In this document: in pieces, positions 39,226-47,491 of the stretch
Numbering within the stretch: position 1 is the stretch's first letter
Layout of the letters: every line of letters begins with the position of its first letter
NCBI GenBank assembly: GCA_027061805.1
Contig: JAMOWA010000059.1
Coordinates: forward strand, 186,001-250,000
Direction of reading: 5' to 3'
Source: Thermoanaerobaculia bacterium
Lineage (GTDB): Bacteria > Acidobacteriota > Thermoanaerobaculia > Thermoanaerobaculales > Sulfomarinibacteraceae
DNA: 64,000 nucleotides
The notes under the pieces: generated by a model
Seen by the model: only the letters and a program-made list of their open reading frames with translations
Databases searched by the model: none
What the model was told of the DNA's origin: nothing
Program-made: the position numbers and the translations under genes

Positions 39226-42200
39226 ATGGGCCCTCGTTTCCCCGCCGTGATCGCCTGGGCGGCTCCCCTGGGGTGGGCCGCCGTGACCGCGGCGTCGTGG
39301 AGGGTGGGACGGGCCGACGCGTGGACCGCCGTGGCCTCGGTCCTCGTGGTGGTGCTGGGCCTGGGAGGGCCGCGCCGGGCCGTCCGGAGCCGGGGGGGCG
39401 CCGCGGGTGCGGCCGCCGACCTGTTGCTGGTGGGCGGTGCCGTGGCGTGGCTGCTGGCGGGCCCCGCCTCGCACCGTACCGTGATCGCCCTGGGGATCCC
39501 GCTGGCCGCCGCGGGCCTGGGCCTGGCCGGCTGCTGGCGTGGCACGGGCGGGGCGGGGCGGGGCCGGCTGGCGGTCCTGGGTGCGGCGGCCGCAGGGGTG
39601 GTGCTGGCCACCGGGGTGGCCGGCGCTCCGGCCTGGCCCCTCAAGGCGGCCCTGGTGGCCCTGGCCCCCCCCGTGACGGCCGCCCTGCTGGTGCCCCTCG
39701 CCGGGCCCCTGCTGGCCCTGGCGGGGTCCGTGGCCCTGGCGGCGGCGGTGGGACCGGCCCACGCCGCGGCCTGGCTCCTCCCGCCCCTGATGGCCACCGG
39801 GCTCCTGGCACTGGCGCGGGGCCGGGTGGCCCCTGCACTGCTCCTTGCGGTCGCCGCCGCCCTCCTGCCGCCGGCGGGGCTGGCCGTGGCGGCGGGGCTC
39901 GCCGCCGGTGCCGCCCGCCGCCGGCGGTCCCCGATCCCCCTCCTGGTGATGCTTCCCGCGCTGGGCCTCGCCCTCTGGAGGCTCCCGGCGGGCGTGCCGC
40001 TCCTGGCCACGCCCTCGCTGGCCTCGCTCGCTGCTGCCCTTCCCCTGACCACCGCGTCCCTGCCGTGGCTCCTGCCGGTGGCGGTCCTGGGCCTGGGGGC
40101 CCGGGGACCCGTGGCGGGCGAGGGCCGGGAGGTGCTGGGAGCGGGCCTCCTGGTGCTTCCGTTCCTGGCCGCGGGGCCGTGGACGGCCGCCGCTGTGGCC
40201 TCCCTGTGGCTCGGGGCGTTGCCGGCGGCGTCGGACCTTCCGCCCCACAGGCTCCGGGTGTCGCTGCCCTGGACGGCGGGGGCGGCGCTGGTCCTGCTGC
40301 TGGGGTCCCCCTGGGGGCTCCCGGCCCCGCTCGCCGGCTCCGGCACGCTCCTGGCGGGGGGATGGGCCGCGGCCCTGCTGCTGGGCCTGGTGCCCCACCC
40401 CGCGGCCGCCCTCGCGTGGGTGCTCGCCGCCGCGGGGCTCGTGTGGACCGTGCCGGTGGAGGGGGCGGACCGGGTCCTCGGGCCGGGCGAGGCGCTCCGC
40501 CTGGAGGAGGCGCCGGCGGGGTGGGCGCTGCAGGCGGGTCTCCGGGGCGCCGTGCCTCCGGGTGCACCGGTCCTGGGCCCCTCCGGCGGGGGTGGGGGCG
40601 CCCTCCTGGCCGGGGCCCACCTTCCGGTCCCGGGGGCGGGGGGGCGCCACCCCATGCTGGTTCCCCTGGGACGGGGCCGGAGCACGCGGCTCGAGAGACG
40701 GGGGGTGGAGACCCGGAGGTGGGACGGAACGGTGACGCTGGTGGCGGGGGCCCCGGTGGTGGTCCGCGCCGAGCCCGCCTCCCGCTGGAAGGCCAGGAAA
40801 CGGCGGTTCGCCGTGCTCATGGGTGGTGCCCTCCTGCTCCTGCTGGCAGCGCTGGCCGCGCCCCGGGCGGGACCGTGGCCGGCCACCGTGGGGCTTGTCG
40901 TGGTGCTGGGGGGCCTCGTGGCGGCCGGGAGCGGCTTCTCCCCCCTCGCGGGTGTGGCGTGGCGTCACGCGGCCGATCTGGCCGCGGTGGGCTGGCTTGC
41001 GGCCGCGCTGTCCCTCCGCCACCTGTCGCGCCGTCGCCTGCTCGCCGGCTTCCTGCTCCTCGCCCCGCTGGCGCTGGCCCAGCCGGTGCTGCGCCACCCG
41101 GCCGGGGACGAGGTCTACTCCCTGCTGCTGGACCGGAGCCTGATGGCCGACGGAGACCTGGACATCTCCAACAACATCGATCCCGGGGATCCCTCGGAAC
41201 GCATCTACCTTCCCCATGCGGGGGACCTGATCCACTCGCCCCTGCCCGCCGTGGCGGCGCTTCTCCTCTACGCCGTGGCGGGGCACGCGGGGGCCCTGCT
41301 GCTGACCTCCCTCCTCATGGCCCTGGCCGCCTGGGCCGCGGCCCGGAGGGCGGAGGCCGTGGGCGTGCCGCGCCGGGCCGTGGATGCAGCGTGGGCCGCC
41401 ACGCTCCTCGGGGCACCCTGTCTCCTCTTCGCCACCCAGCTGTGGCCGGCGGCCTTCGGGGCGGCGGCGGCGGGGGTGCTGCTCCTGCTGGCGGCCCGCC
41501 CGGCCCCGGGCGCCGCGGCGGTCATGGCGGCGGCCTCGCTGGTGGTGAAGGTGAGGCTCGGGCTCCTCACCCTGCCCCTGGCCGGTGCGGCCCTCCTGAA
41601 GGGCCGCCGGGCGAGGGCGGCGGCGCTCCTGGCGGGCGCCGTGGCCGGGGCGGTCACGCTGGTGGTGCTCCTGCTGGGGGGACCGCTGGGACGCCACTCC
41701 CTCGCGGAGCTGCTGCCGGGGAGCGCCACCCCTGTGCTGGTGGCGGCGTGGGGTCTCCTGTGGGACGCCGCGGGTGGCCTGGCCTTCGCCGCACCCCTCT
41801 GGCTGGTGGCCCTGGTCTTCCTGCCGCGGGTGTGGCGGCGGGGCGGGACTGGCGAGAGGGCGCTGGTGGTGGGCGCGGTGCTCACGGTGGCCGCGCTGCT
41901 GCCGCGGGGCGAGTGGTACGGCGGGGGCTCGCCCCCGGCCCGCTATCTCGTGCCGCTGCTCCCGCTGGCGCTCCTGGGGCTGGCCGAGGCGCTGCGGAGC
42001 TCCACCGGCCGCCGGCTGGCCGCGCTGGCCCTCCCCCTGGCCGCCGTCTCGGCGTGGGTGGCGGTCACGCGGCCGCTGTGGTGGTTCAACCCCGTGGACG
42101 GGGGCTGGTGGCTCGCCGACCGCCTGGCCCGGGCCCTGGGGGCCAACGCGCTCCGGCTCTTCCCCTCCTTGATCCGGCCGGACCCGGCGGCCCTGGTCGT

Positions 42201-42696
42201 TCCGGTGGCCATCCTCCTCCTGGCGTCCTGGTGGGCGCGTGGGCGCCGCGCCGGGGCCGGTGCGGTGGCCCTGGCGGCGCTGGCCGTGACCGTGGGGTGG
42301 GCCGCGGGGATGCCCGAATGGACGGTGGACCTGGAGGACCCCCAGGTGCACCACGACGCGGGCCGCGCGGAGCCCCCTCCCGGCACCTTCTTCCGGGCGG
42401 CCCGGGGAATCGCCTGGCGGCTGGGCCCGGGCGAGTCCATCCGGGTGCCCTGGCGGCCCGCCGCGGGGGGACGGCTCACCGTGCGGGTCCGCGTGCCCCG
42501 GAGCGCGCCGGGACCGGGCCGCCTGCTGGCCTCGTGGGACGGAGGACCGGTGGGGACGCGCCGGGTGGCGGGCCCCACCTGGCGGCGCGTACCCCTGCCG
42601 GAGCCCCCGGGCTTCGGCAGGCGCGTGCTGCGGCTCGCCTGGGAGGGACCGGAGGGCTCGGCCGTGCTGCTCGACAGGGTGGAGTCGTGCCGGTGA
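39226..42696 (+). CDS. Giant polytopic membrane protein, GT-C-like with C-terminal beta domain
   Basis: About 1156 aa. The first ~480 residues are almost entirely hydrophobic helices. A soluble stretch follows (about 430-530), then a second membrane half that starts with a loop containing DRSLMADGDLDISNN, reminiscent of GT-C acidic loops. The last ~120 residues look like a beta-sandwich (LTVRVRVPRS, RRVLRLAWEGPEGSAVLLDRVE). Composition is extreme in Ala, Leu and Gly. It heads a run of three glycosyltransferase genes (GTGA overlap), so a role in polysaccharide or glycolipid building is likely. I do not recognise a named family. Confidence 0.7.
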   Translation: MGPRFPAVIAWAAPLGWAAVTAASWRVGRADAWTAVASVLVVVLGLGGPRRAVRSRGGAAGAAADLLLVGGAVAWLLAGPASHRTVIALGIPLAAAGLGLAGCWRGTGGAGRGRLAVLGAAAAGVVLATGVAGAPAWPLKAALVALAPPVTAALLVPLAGPLLALAGSVALAAAVGPAHAAAWLLPPLMATGLLALARGRVAPALLLAVAAALLPPAGLAVAAGLAAGAARRRRSPIPLLVMLPALGLALWRLPAGVPLLATPSLASLAAALPLTTASLPWLLPVAVLGLGARGPVAGEGREVLGAGLLVLPFLAAGPWTAAAVASLWLGALPAASDLPPHRLRVSLPWTAGAALVLLLGSPWGLPAPLAGSGTLLAGGWAAALLLGLVPHPAAALAWVLAAAGLVWTVPVEGADRVLGPGEALRLEEAPAGWALQAGLRGAVPPGAPVLGPSGGGGGALLAGAHLPVPGAGGRHPMLVPLGRGRSTRLERRGVETRRWDGTVTLVAGAPVVVRAEPASRWKARKRRFAVLMGGALLLLLAALAAPRAGPWPATVGLVVVLGGLVAAGSGFSPLAGVAWRHAADLAAVGWLAAALSLRHLSRRRLLAGFLLLAPLALAQPVLRHPAGDEVYSLLLDRSLMADGDLDISNNIDPGDPSERIYLPHAGDLIHSPLPAVAALLLYAVAGHAGALLLTSLLMALAAWAAARRAEAVGVPRRAVDAAWAATLLGAPCLLFATQLWPAAFGAAAAGVLLLLAARPAPGAAAVMAAASLVVKVRLGLLTLPLAGAALLKGRRARAAALLAGAVAGAVTLVVLLLGGPLGRHSLAELLPGSATPVLVAAWGLLWDAAGGLAFAAPLWLVALVFLPRVWRRGGTGERALVVGAVLTVAALLPRGEWYGGGSPPARYLVPLLPLALLGLAEALRSSTGRRLAALALPLAAVSAWVAVTRPLWWFNPVDGGWWLADRLARALGANALRLFPSLIRPDPAALVVPVAILLLASWWARGRRAGAGAVALAALAVTVGWAAGMPEWTVDLEDPQVHHDAGRAEPPPGTFFRAARGIAWRLGPGESIRVPWRPAAGGRLTVRVRVPRSAPGPGRLLASWDGGPVGTRRVAGPTWRRVPLPEPPGFGRRVLRLAWEGPEGSAVLLDRVESCR

Positions 42697-43619
42697 GGGC
42701 GCCCGCCGTGATCGTACCCTCCCTGGGCTCGCCCACGTTGACGGGCTGCCTGGAGGCCCTGGCGGCCCAGGAGCTCCCACCGGCCCGCACCATCGTCGTG
42801 CTGAGCGGGGAGGCGTCGGGAATCGAGCTTCCGCTCCAGGTGGAGGCCGTGCGGCGCCCGGCCCGGCTGGGGTTCGCCGCCGCGGTCAACGCGGGGCTCG
42901 ACGCCCTGGGGGACGGCGCCGGGTCCGTGGCCCTGCTCAACGACGACGCGGAGCCCTCCCCCGCGTGGCTCGGCACGCTGGCCGCAGCGCTGGAGGACCA
43001 TCCCCTCACCGGGGCGGTCCAGGGCACGGTGACCGATGCGGCCGGGGAGCTGGTGGACGGGCGGGGCATCGCCCTGGACCGCTGGGGCCTTCCCGTCCAG
43101 GTGGACCGCGGCCTCCCCGCCACCCCGGAACCCACGACGGCGAGACCCCTGGTGGCCGCCTCGGCCACGGCGGCCCTCTACAGGGCCGGGGCCCTCCGGG
43201 AGGCGGCCCTGCGCGGCGGTGGGGTGCTGGATCCGCGGTTCGGGAGCTACCACGAGGACCTGGACCTCGGGCTGCGGCTGGCCCGCGCCGGGTGGCGGGC
43301 CCTGTGGGTTCCCGGAGCCCGGTGCCGCCACCTGGGGTCGGCCACGGGACGGAGCCTTCCCTGGCGCCACCCCTGGTGGATCCTGGCCAACCGCTGGCGG
43401 GCGCTGGCCGGGAACCTCACCACCGGAGCCCTGCTCCTGGCCCTGCCACGGCTTCTCCGCGGCGAGGTCCGGGCGGTGCGGGCCCTGGCACGGGACAACC
43501 CGCGGACGTGGCCGGTGGCGGTGGCCGTGGAGGCCGCCCTGCCGTTCCTGGTGGCCGGGGGGCTCCTCCGGCAGGGCCCCCGGCGGCGCCTCGGTGGGCT
43601 ACCCTGGGGGACGACATGA
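42693..43619 (+). CDS. Family 2 glycosyltransferase
   Basis: A 308-aa GT-A enzyme resembling rhamnosyl-type transferases. It has an N-terminal VIVPSLGSPTLTGCLEAL block, a LLNDDAEPSPAWL aspartate motif (DXD-like) and SYHEDLDLGLRLARAGWRALWVPGA with the ED general-base region. GTG 42693 gives a GTGA overlap with the upstream gene and has GGAG eight bases before it; GTG 42687 is an alternative. A hydrophobic C-terminal segment could touch the membrane. Confidence 0.85.
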   Translation: MRAPAVIVPSLGSPTLTGCLEALAAQELPPARTIVVLSGEASGIELPLQVEAVRRPARLGFAAAVNAGLDALGDGAGSVALLNDDAEPSPAWLGTLAAALEDHPLTGAVQGTVTDAAGELVDGRGIALDRWGLPVQVDRGLPATPEPTTARPLVAASATAALYRAGALREAALRGGGVLDPRFGSYHEDLDLGLRLARAGWRALWVPGARCRHLGSATGRSLPWRHPWWILANRWRALAGNLTTGALLLALPRLLRGEVRAVRALARDNPRTWPVAVAVEAALPFLVAGGLLRQGPRRRLGGLPWGTT

Positions 43620-44788
43620 GGATCACCGTGCTCACCGACGACCGGCTGGGCCCCGTCATGGCGGGTTCGGCGCTCCGCGCGTGGGAGCTGGGCCGGGTGC
43701 TGGAGGCGGCCGGCCATGAGGTGACGGTGTGCGGCGCGTCCGGGTCCGTCACCCCCGGTGGGGATGGACCTCCGGTGAGCGCGAGGCCCGGGCGGGCGGA
43801 GGTGGTGCTCTCCCCCCCGTGGAACCTTCCCCCGGCGGGTTTCCTGGGCAGGGCCCTCCTGGTGCTGGACGGGGTGACGCCGCTGCCCGCCGAGCTCGAT
43901 GCCATGCCCGCCTCGCCCGTGGTGCGCCGCCGGCGCCGCACGGCCCTGGCCCGCCTTCCGCTGGCCCTGGCCCGGGCTGACGCGGTGCTGGCCGCGGGGC
44001 CCCATCAGGAGGCGTGGTGGCGGGAGGCCCTCGTCCGCGCCGGGCGACCCGGCGTGCCGGTGATCCAGGTGCCCTTCGGTGTTCCGGTGGGCGATCCGCC
44101 CGTGGAGCGCGACGAGGTGGAGGGCGTGCCCCGGGACTGGGCCGTGGTCCTGTGGTGGGGCGGCGTGTGGCCGTGGCTGGACCTGGAGACGCTCCTCGAG
44201 GCCCGGGCACGCCTGGGGAGGGTCCCGGTGAGCGTGGTGGTGCCCACCGCCGCCCGGCCGGGGGGGCCGGCGCCGGGCGTCGACCGGGAGGCGCTCGGGC
44301 TCATGGCCGGGCGCCACGGCCTGGAGGTGCCGGAGGTCGTGGCCATGGACCGGTGGGTCCCCTACGCCGAGCGGCACCGTCTGCTCAACAGGGCCTCCCT
44401 GCTGGTGGTGCTCCATCATCCGGGGGAGGAGGCGCGGCTGGCCTTCAGGACCCGGGCGCTGGACGGCGTCTGGGCCGGGGTGCCCCTGGTGGTGACCGAG
44501 GGCGGCGCCGTGGCCGACCTGACCCGCGAGCGGGGATGGGGGGCCGTGGTACCCGCCCACCGCCCCAAGGCCGTGGCCGCGGCGCTGGAGCTCATGCTCA
44601 CCGAGCGGGAGCAGATGCGCTGCCGGGGGGCCCTCGCGGAGGATCGGGAGAGCTGGCGGTGGTCGCGCGTGGCGGCCCCGCTGGTGGAGCTGCTGCCCGA
44701 TCTTCCCCGGGTGCCACGGCGGGGGCTGCTGGTTCCGGGCCTCCGGGCCGCGGCGGCCATCGCCGGATTGGGGGGCGGCTCGTCGTGA
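43616..44788 (+). CDS. Family 4-like glycosyltransferase
   Basis: A 390-aa GT-B-type protein. The N-terminal half starts MRITVLTDDRLGPVMAGSALRAWELG, a typical GT4 acceptor-domain opening. The C-terminal half has VLWWGGVWPWLDLETLLEA and VWAGVPLVVTEGGAVADL, but the usual E-X7-E is weak. It overlaps the neighbours at both ends (ATGA, GTGA). Confidence 0.8.
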   Translation: MRITVLTDDRLGPVMAGSALRAWELGRVLEAAGHEVTVCGASGSVTPGGDGPPVSARPGRAEVVLSPPWNLPPAGFLGRALLVLDGVTPLPAELDAMPASPVVRRRRRTALARLPLALARADAVLAAGPHQEAWWREALVRAGRPGVPVIQVPFGVPVGDPPVERDEVEGVPRDWAVVLWWGGVWPWLDLETLLEARARLGRVPVSVVVPTAARPGGPAPGVDREALGLMAGRHGLEVPEVVAMDRWVPYAERHRLLNRASLLVVLHHPGEEARLAFRTRALDGVWAGVPLVVTEGGAVADLTRERGWGAVVPAHRPKAVAAALELMLTEREQMRCRGALAEDRESWRWSRVAAPLVELLPDLPRVPRRGLLVPGLRAAAAIAGLGGGSS

Positions 44789-45675
44789 CGGTCCCGGTGG
44801 GCGCCGTGGTGGTGCGGTACCGGGGCGGGGAGGAGGTGGCGCGCTGCCTGGCTTCCCTCCTGGGGCACGGCGGAGGGGTGCCGGAGCGGATCGTCCTGGT
44901 GGACTCGGGCTCCGGCGACGGGGGGGCGGCGGCGCTGGCCGGGCGTTTCCCCGAGGTGCGTGTGGTGGAGCTCGGGGAGAACCGCTCCTTCGCGCACGCT
45001 GCCAACCGGGGCGCGCGGGAGGCCGGCGGGGGGTTCGTGCTGCTCCTCAACCCCGACGCGGAGGTGGAGGCGGGCGCCCTGGCGCCGCTGGTGGACCACC
45101 TGGAGCGGAACCCGGAGCTCACGGGGGTGGTGCCCCTCCTGGTGGGGCCGGACGGGCGCCCCCAGCACCGCTGGCAGCTCCGCCGCCTCCCCACGGAGCG
45201 GGACCTGGCCCGGGGCCGCCCGGGCCGGCCCGCCTACCCGGCTCCCCCGCGTGCTCCCGGCCCGGTGGCACAGCCGGCGGCAGCGGCCTGGCTCCTCCGG
45301 CGGGAGGCCTGGGAGGCCCTCGGCGGCTTCGACGAGGCCTACGCCCCGGCCTGGTGGGAGGACGTGGACCTCTGCGCCCGCCGGGCCGCCCGGCGGGCGG
45401 CGGGGGACGCCCGGGTGGGGGACGGGTTCCGGGTCCTTCCCGCGTCCCGGGTGCGCCACCTGGGGGGGGTGTCGGCCTCGGAGCTGGGCCCGGAGGCCTT
45501 CCTGCCCCTCTACTTCCGCAACCTGGTCCGCTACGCGCGGCGTCATCACCCGGAGCGGGCGGACGGAATCCAGAGGTCGCTGGAGCGGACCCTCCTGCTG
45601 CGGGCTCTGGTGCGCCCCGGTCGCGCCCGGGCCTACCTGGCCGCCCGCCGGGCGCTACGGACCGCGGGGGAGTAG
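44785..45675 (+). CDS. Family 2 glycosyltransferase
   Basis: A 296-aa GT-A enzyme. It has VVVRYRGGEEVARCLASL at the start, VLVDSGSGDGGAAAL, NRSFAHAANRGARE, a LLNPDAEVEAGAL aspartate block and GFDEAYAPAWWEDVDLCARRA. Best compared with rhamnosyltransferases of O-antigen and exopolysaccharide clusters. Its TAG stop forms part of the candidate -10 box of the following xer gene. Confidence 0.87.
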   Translation: MTVPVGAVVVRYRGGEEVARCLASLLGHGGGVPERIVLVDSGSGDGGAAALAGRFPEVRVVELGENRSFAHAANRGAREAGGGFVLLLNPDAEVEAGALAPLVDHLERNPELTGVVPLLVGPDGRPQHRWQLRRLPTERDLARGRPGRPAYPAPPRAPGPVAQPAAAAWLLRREAWEALGGFDEAYAPAWWEDVDLCARRAARRAAGDARVGDGFRVLPASRVRHLGGVSASELGPEAFLPLYFRNLVRYARRHHPERADGIQRSLERTLLLRALVRPGRARAYLAARRALRTAGE

Positions 45676-45678
45676 ACT
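45673..45678 (+). promoter_or_regulatory. -10 box of a leaderless xerC transcript
   Basis: TAGACT ends six bases before ATG 45685 and its first three bases are the stop codon of the upstream gene. The following CCTCCC is not a ribosome-binding site. Confidence 0.45.
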
Positions 45679-45684
45679 CCTCCC

Positions 45685-46596
45685 ATGGGGGGACCCGCCC
45701 GCGATCCGTGGCACCTGGAGCCGTTCTTCGAGCACCTGGAGTGGGAGCGGAACCTCGCGCCCCGGACCCTGGCGGCCTACCGGCGGGAGGTGGAGGGGTT
45801 CCGGGACTTCGCGACCGGGGAGCTGGCCCGCGGGGGTGTGGCCGAGGTGGAGGCCGTGGACGTGCGGGCGTGGCTCGCCCACCTCAGGAGCCGCGGGCTG
45901 GCGCCACGATCCCTCCAGCGTTCCCTGGCCGCCCTGAGGACCTGGTTCCGCTTCCTGGCCGCGGAGGGCCTCGTCGCCGCGAACCCCGCCGAGCTGGTGC
46001 CCCACCCGCGGGTGGAGCGGCGGCTTCCGCCCACCCTGCCCGCCGACGCCGTGGGGCGCATGCTGGACGGCATCCCCGACACCCCGGCGGGGCGGCGGGA
46101 CCGGGCCGTCCTGGAGCTGCTCTACGGGGCCGGGCTCCGGGTGGGGGAGCTCGTGGGCATCGGCCTGGACGACCTCCGGCTGTCCGAGCGCCTGGTGCGG
46201 GTGGCGGGCAAGGGGCGCAAGGAGCGCATCGTGCCCTTCGGCGGCAAGGCGGAGGCCGCGATCCGGGCCTACCTCCCCGAGCGGGCCCGGTGGCGCGCGG
46301 GCGGGCCCCGGGACGACGGCGATCCGCTCTTCGTCAACCAGCGGGGCGGGCGGCTCACCGACCGGTCCGTCCGGAGGATCCTGGACGGCGCCGTCCGGCG
46401 CACCGCGGACCTCTACAACGTCCACCCCCACGCCCTCCGCCACGCCTTCGCCACCCACCTCCTGGAGGCGGGCATGGACCTCAGGGCCATCCAGGAGCTC
46501 CTGGGGCACGCCTCCCTGGCCACCACACAGATCTACACCCACGTGGACCTCGCCCGCCTGATGGAGGTCTACCGGAACAGCCACCCCAAGGCGTAG
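45685..46596 (+). CDS. xerC: Tyrosine recombinase XerC/XerD
   Basis: A 303-aa tyrosine recombinase of normal Xer length. An N-terminal SAM-like core-binding domain is followed by a catalytic domain with all active-site residues: Arg152, Lys176, His249, Arg252, His275 and the nucleophile Tyr284 in QIYTHVD. Full conservation and no neighbouring att-like repeats argue for the housekeeping chromosome-dimer-resolution enzyme rather than a phage integrase. C versus D cannot be settled from sequence alone. Confidence 0.9.
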   Translation: MGGPARDPWHLEPFFEHLEWERNLAPRTLAAYRREVEGFRDFATGELARGGVAEVEAVDVRAWLAHLRSRGLAPRSLQRSLAALRTWFRFLAAEGLVAANPAELVPHPRVERRLPPTLPADAVGRMLDGIPDTPAGRRDRAVLELLYGAGLRVGELVGIGLDDLRLSERLVRVAGKGRKERIVPFGGKAEAAIRAYLPERARWRAGGPRDDGDPLFVNQRGGRLTDRSVRRILDGAVRRTADLYNVHPHALRHAFATHLLEAGMDLRAIQELLGHASLATTQIYTHVDLARLMEVYRNSHPKA

Positions 46597-46598
46597 AT

Positions 46599-46626
46599 GG
46601 CTCGGCCTCCAGGCGGAGGCCGAGCC
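46599..46626. terminator. Bidirectional hairpin between convergent xerC and hydrolase genes
   Basis: A perfect 12-bp stem, GGCTCGGCCTCC (46599-46610) with GGAGGCCGAGCC (46615-46626), and a four-base loop. There is no T tract. It lies just after the xerC stop and before the end of the convergent gene. Confidence 0.65.
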
Positions 46627-46663
46627 GCAGCGGCGTCCCCCGTTCCGGTCCCGGCCGGGGGCC

Positions 46664-47443
46664 TCAGAACTCGTACACGCGGTCCTGCTCGAGCTCCCGG
46701 ACGTCCTGGCGGAAGGAGAGGGTGGCCAGCTCGGCGCGGAGGTCGTCCACGTAGGGGGGCTTGAAGTGGTAGAGCAGGACGGGGATCGAGGCGTCCAGCT
46801 TCTCGAGCTCCGCGGCCAGGGTCGTGGGCGTGAGGTGGAGGCTCACGTCGGCGATCCGCTGGAGGGAGGAGGGGAAGGAGCACTCGGTGATGACGGCGGC
46901 GATGTCCTCCTGGGCGTTGGCCACCCGCCACACCTCGTCGGTGGGGCCCGTGTCGGAGGTGAAGAGGACGCTCCGGCCGGCCTGGCGCAGGAGAAAACCC
47001 ACCGTGGGGACGATGTGGTTGACGGGAATGGCCGTGACCTCCACCGGGTCGCCCGGCAGGTCGTCGATGACGAAGGGCTGCCCGGGCTCCACCTCCACGA
47101 AGCGGATGGAGGGGTAGAGCCGGTCCGGGATCCGGGAGAAGTCGGGCCAGGTGTCGTTGTTGAAGAGGTGGCGCCGGACGTTGGCGAGGACCCTCGCCGT
47201 GCAGTAGATGTTGATGCTGCGCTCCCCGTTGGAGAAGCTGTTCTCGATGAGGAAGGGCAGCGAGGCCGTGTGGTCCATGTGGGAGTGGCTGAGCAGGATG
47301 TGGCGGACCCCGGCCTGCTCCTCGATGGTCAGCACCCGTGTCAGGGCCCCCGCATCCACGGCGAGGGCACCGTCCACGAGGAACGACGTCATCCGCAAGC
47401 CCGGAGCGTCACCCCCGAAGCTCCCGATCACACGGAACCTCAT
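46664..47443 (-). CDS. Metallo-beta-lactamase-fold hydrolase
   Basis: A 259-aa MBL-fold protein. The zinc motif is HSHMDH at residues 53-58, with a further His in IPVNHIVP and Asp in LFTSDTGPTDE, and a late His in LLYHFKPPY. The overall shape recalls class II cyclic-nucleotide phosphodiesterases and RNase Z-like hydrolases. No signal peptide. Its ATG follows a TATACT box by six bases with no Shine-Dalgarno. Confidence 0.82.
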   Translation of the reverse strand: MRFRVIGSFGGDAPGLRMTSFLVDGALAVDAGALTRVLTIEEQAGVRHILLSHSHMDHTASLPFLIENSFSNGERSINIYCTARVLANVRRHLFNNDTWPDFSRIPDRLYPSIRFVEVEPGQPFVIDDLPGDPVEVTAIPVNHIVPTVGFLLRQAGRSVLFTSDTGPTDEVWRVANAQEDIAAVITECSFPSSLQRIADVSLHLTPTTLAAELEKLDASIPVLLYHFKPPYVDDLRAELATLSFRQDVRELEQDRVYEF

Positions 47444-47449
47444 GGACCG

Positions 47450-47455
47450 AGTATA
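47450..47455 (-). promoter_or_regulatory. -10 box of a leaderless hydrolase transcript
   Basis: TATACT on the minus strand, exactly six bases before ATG 47443. No matching -35 and no Shine-Dalgarno. Confidence 0.5.
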
Positions 47456-47479
47456 CCCCGGTCTCCGGCCGGGAGCCGG

Positions 47480-47485
47480 TACCAT
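47480..47485 (+). promoter_or_regulatory. -10 box of dprA
   Basis: TACCAT ends six bases before ATG 47492; the intervening GGAGAC could also act as a very close Shine-Dalgarno. Divergent from the TATACT at 47450. Confidence 0.35.
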
Positions 47486-47491
47486 GGAGAC

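Noticed and set aside
38355-42692. Very long plus-strand open frame extending the GT2 gene upstream
   Set aside because: The extra part is Gly/Pro/Arg-rich and covers other genes; only the GT2 domain from about 42693 is real.
45685-46596. Xer recombinase as the integrase of a mobile island
   Set aside because: Length and residues fit housekeeping XerC/D, and no attachment repeats, phage genes or composition break are visible.
39226-46596. Recently transferred polysaccharide island
   Set aside because: Base composition and overlap style match the flanks, and no insertion sequence or direct repeat borders it.
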